A DNA stretch of 64,000 nt from Phaeodactylum tricornutum CCAP 1055/1 (taxonomy: Eukaryota; Bacillariophyta; Bacillariophyceae; Surirellales; Neidiaceae): positions 372,001-436,000 of the forward strand of contig NC_011684.1 in NCBI RefSeq assembly GCF_000150955.2, read 5' to 3'. Below, in pieces: positions 61,477 to 64,000 of this stretch (position 1 is its first letter; each line of letters starts with the position of its first letter). A program made the translations under genes and the position numbers. The notes below the pieces were generated by a model, which searched no databases, was not told the origin of the DNA, and saw only the letters and a list, made by a program, of their open reading frames with translations.

Positions 61477-62990
61477 GATAGTTCAATTTGCAGTAGCTTA
61501 GCTTCCAGCGCTGTCGATGCTATTCGAAGCAAAGCTTGCGTAAGAGTGTCAAAAAGCGATGAAGAGACTCGTACAAAGTTGGCCTACTCATCTCGCACGA
61601 AAACGCTGATTGTGAGTGAGGATCATCTTTATACATGTCACTGTCAGTCTTATTGTCCGACGGACTGACTGACAGAGAAGGAGATGACATAACCCTTGAT
61701 TCATGGAGGGTTCACAAGGGAGGGACTACTCACATGTCACGGAAAACAACCACTTCGAAGGTGCTTGCCTCTGTGAACTAAAACAACCACTTCGAAGGTG
61801 CTTGCCTCTGTGAACTACCTGCAACCTTGAAACTATTCACAGAATACTATGACAAAAGAGAGTGGAAGTGCGAGTGCATTCTCAAAAGCACAAACAATCA
61901 TTGAATCAATGCTTACAATTAGCAGTCAACATCCTTGCTAGCGGTGTATGTTGATCTGATCTATTTCTGTCCGCTTCAAAAGTTTGGCGCCGATCACTAT
62001 CAACTATGGATACATGTCCCTACTAGCTTGTGACAATCGTCTATTCGGACGTAATCTGGGCAAACACAGCGAATTTAATGCGTAATGTCAAATCACTTCG
62101 CCGGGGGAAGATTTGCGGCATCGCGACATTAAAGGCACCATCTGAGCCAAAATCCGTGATAAAAGAGCATCGAGAAGCGGCTTATAGCATTAGTACAAGC
62201 TCTTTTGTTTCCTCTTTCTGCCGTTTCTTGCTAGTCTATCAGATGACAATATTTCTGGTGTCGCGCCGTTCCCCTTGACTCATAGTCAATCATGTAATGT
62301 TTCTCCTTGTACTATCATAGCGCAAAAAAATAGGCTAGGCCAAAGCACGAGCAGCCTGTGCCGGCCCCACGACAGTCAGACGACGATCCTGGACTAGCTT
62401 GTTGAACTGTTTAGCCATATGCGTAGCGTACGGTGGGGTGCACACCAAGCAACCGTGCGCTTCCAGAATGTCAGTGGCTTCTTAGTCCAATAGTGGACCT
62501 GTCGCAGCGCAAGAAAGTTGTACTCCAGTGCACTTCGTTTTGTGAGGAATACGCCTCGACAAGCCCGACTAAAATTCGCATTCATCCGCCAAAAAAGCCA
62601 ACACTGTATCCACGAAGGCGAAAACCAACTGCCGTCTACTCTGAAACCTTTTCGACCCAATTCTTACGGAATGCAGCTATTGGGTTTTTGCTCAGACTAT
62701 GGCATGAGTTTACTAGGACCCGAAGTGACTTCCACGACGAAAAGTATGACTTTGGCAGTTGGTAACAAGGGAAATATATCTTTGGCCATCGCTCTAGATT
62801 AGGGCAACTTGTGTAGATAGGGTGGGGTTGAACTAGATTACCCACAATTGAGTGTAAAAGTGATTGACGGTGTGAAGGCAGTAATGGAGGGACCCGGCGT
62901 GAGCTCCAACAAGAATGCACAAGACCAAAGCAGCGTCGGGCCAAACAGGACCACGGCCCTCGTATTTCAAGACAGCGAGTGAATAGAACA
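61477..62990. other. 1.5-kb intergenic region with a tandem duplication and a hairpin
   Basis: Contains an inverted repeat at 61641..61675 (CTGTCAGTC / GACTGACAG enclosing GTCCG / CGGAC) and a 37-bp tandem duplication. A minus-strand open stretch ends in TAG at 62335..62337 (see findings). The promoter of the sulfotransferase-like gene lies at the right end. Confidence 0.45.
61743..61816. repeat. 37-bp tandem duplication
   Basis: The unit starting AAAACAACCACTTCGAAGGT occurs twice head to tail (61743..61779, 61780..61816) with no mismatch, so it is recent. It lies upstream of the 60430..61476 gene. Confidence 0.95.
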
Positions 62991-63917
62991 ATGAGCGGTT
63001 TTAAAGTGCGCTTTGAGCCCTGTGCTGTTTTGAAGGTAGCCCTGGCCTTTGCAGCTCTCATGTCTGTGATGTTTTCTGTCATTCGCTCGAACGATTCCAC
63101 TAGAACGGCAGAACATCCAAAGCAGTCAATTTCTCTCGCAAAGCTCGGTAAAAAAACGCCTGTTCTCGTGATGGGCTTGCCTCGTTCCGGAAGTGCGTCG
63201 TTGCACGAATTTTTTCGGTGCAACAACGTCAAATCCAGTCACTTTTGTTGTGGCACAAGCCAAAAGACTTCCTTTGCTTGCGAGCCAGATCAACCGACAT
63301 GCGGCCGCTGTGTCCACCAAAATTTGAACCAAAGTCTTCCGGCATTTCAGGGCTGCGGCAACTTTTCCGTCTACAGCCAGTTCGACGTGGAAAGCGGCCA
63401 ACCCTTTTCGTGGTTTCTGCCACAGCATTTCGCTTTGCCACTCCTACACGAAAGTTTTCCAGAGGCGGTATGGATACTCAATCGCAGGGCGGATGCGCGC
63501 GTATGGGCGAGGGGAGTCCTCCACTGGTATTCCGTAAGTCGGCGTGTGATGAATGCGTTTGGGCTACAGTATCATCATCCCACTCTGATTGCGGCAAAAA
63601 TCTACGATGCTCCAGTTCGTCCCTTGACGGAGGACGGTTTAATTGCGGATATCTCGCTAAGTTTAGCACGAGCTGAAAATGTAACTGAGCATAAACGCCG
63701 TCTGGACGAGCTCACCAGTGTGTACGAAGCGCACTTACACCGGGTGCGCGCATTTGTCACTGCAAACCCTTCGCACTCAATGCTTGAAATTGATGTGGAC
63801 GATCCTGCCTCCGGAGAAACCCTCTCTGCATTTTTTGGTGGTGCTCGCGCCTCCTGCTGGGTATTCGATGCACAGTCCCTAGACAATGACTGGAAGAAAT
63901 TTTCACTTCAAATTTAA
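62991..63917 (+). CDS. Sulfotransferase-like type II membrane protein
   Basis: Single exon, 308 residues from the ATG at 62991. A short cytosolic N-terminus precedes a TM anchor at residues 12-31 (AVLKVALAFAALMSVMFSVI). The PAPS 5'-phosphosulfate loop appears as VLVMGLPRSGSASLHEFF (residues 58-75), with the Arg-Ser-Gly-Ser core where canonical enzymes have Lys/Arg-x-G-T. WILNRRADARVWARG in the middle is like the second PAPS (3'-phosphate) block. Many Cys residues (CCGTSQ, CEPDQPTCGRCVHQN, GCGNFSVY) suggest lumenal disulfides. Inference: a Golgi carbohydrate or protein sulfotransferase, in a family expanded in diatoms. Acceptor unknown. Confidence 0.75.
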   Translation: MSGFKVRFEPCAVLKVALAFAALMSVMFSVIRSNDSTRTAEHPKQSISLAKLGKKTPVLVMGLPRSGSASLHEFFRCNNVKSSHFCCGTSQKTSFACEPDQPTCGRCVHQNLNQSLPAFQGCGNFSVYSQFDVESGQPFSWFLPQHFALPLLHESFPEAVWILNRRADARVWARGVLHWYSVSRRVMNAFGLQYHHPTLIAAKIYDAPVRPLTEDGLIADISLSLARAENVTEHKRRLDELTSVYEAHLHRVRAFVTANPSHSMLEIDVDDPASGETLSAFFGGARASCWVFDAQSLDNDWKKFSLQI

Positions 63918-64000
63918 TGCGTCAAACGGATGGTATGGGGTGTTGAATCTACAACATCAACCTAGTAGCAGATTTTACGAATCCGTACATTATTGCACGG
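63918..64000. other. Right-edge flank, no feature
   Basis: 83 bp after the sulfotransferase-like stop codon; nothing recognised. Confidence 0.4.

Overview
The window is nuclear DNA from a photosynthetic stramenopile, most likely a pennate diatom such as Phaeodactylum tricornutum. That is an inference from gene content and style, not from a database search. Four features support it. Genes are dense, with intergenic gaps of roughly 0.05-1.8 kb. Introns are rare and short (66-108 bp, one of 268 bp), with GTAAG/GTACG-type donors and AG acceptors. Several nuclear genes encode a hydrophobic signal peptide ending just before Phe, the diatom ASAFAP-type plastid pre-sequence (ribosomal protein L10, the AlgH-like protein, the DUF1995-like protein). 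The repertoire also fits: phytochelatin synthase, a plastid-type YchF, ankyrin and bZIP families, and a hemerythrin-like protein.

Layout. 1-9.3 kb: a 5'-truncated giant kinesin gene whose downstream exon encodes a PRC1/Ase1/MAP65-like region, then a membrane-anchored PP2C and galactokinase. 9.9-15 kb: a MATE transporter with an apparent frame change, the COMPASS subunit RBBP5/Swd1, and a block of repeats with a 640-bp inverted-repeat element. 15-24.4 kb: plastid L10, a DUF1995-like protein, an ankyrin-repeat protein, a hemerythrin-like protein and organellar YchF. 25-31.6 kb: an AlgH/UPF0301 protein, a TMEM144-like sugar transporter, an orphan protein and a bZIP factor. 33.4-38.4 kb: a PDK1-like kinase, the mitochondrial inner membrane protease IMP2, a coiled-coil protein and an orphan nuclear-looking protein. 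39.8-46.2 kb: exosome subunit RRP43, a tail-anchored ROK sugar kinase, RanGAP and phytochelatin synthase. 46.8-56 kb: a large C2H2/membrane/VASt-like protein, the helicase Hrq1 and a six-segment K+ channel with a C-terminal zinc ribbon. 56.3-64 kb: C1D/Lrp1, a TTF1/Reb1-like Myb protein, signal peptide peptidase, tRNA-Val(UAC), an orphan protein and a sulfotransferase-like protein.

There is no operon logic. Genes are independent, often in divergent or convergent pairs. The most notable observation is the kinesin-4 motor and MAP65/PRC1-like region in one open gene. In animals KIF4A and PRC1 are separate proteins that bind each other to build the anaphase midzone, so this would be a natural fusion of two known partners. 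Other unusual architectures are a ROK sugar kinase with a C-terminal membrane anchor, a K+ channel with a zinc ribbon, a kinase with HAD instead of HRD, and the zinc finger-TM-VASt-like protein. All domain calls come from reading motifs by eye.
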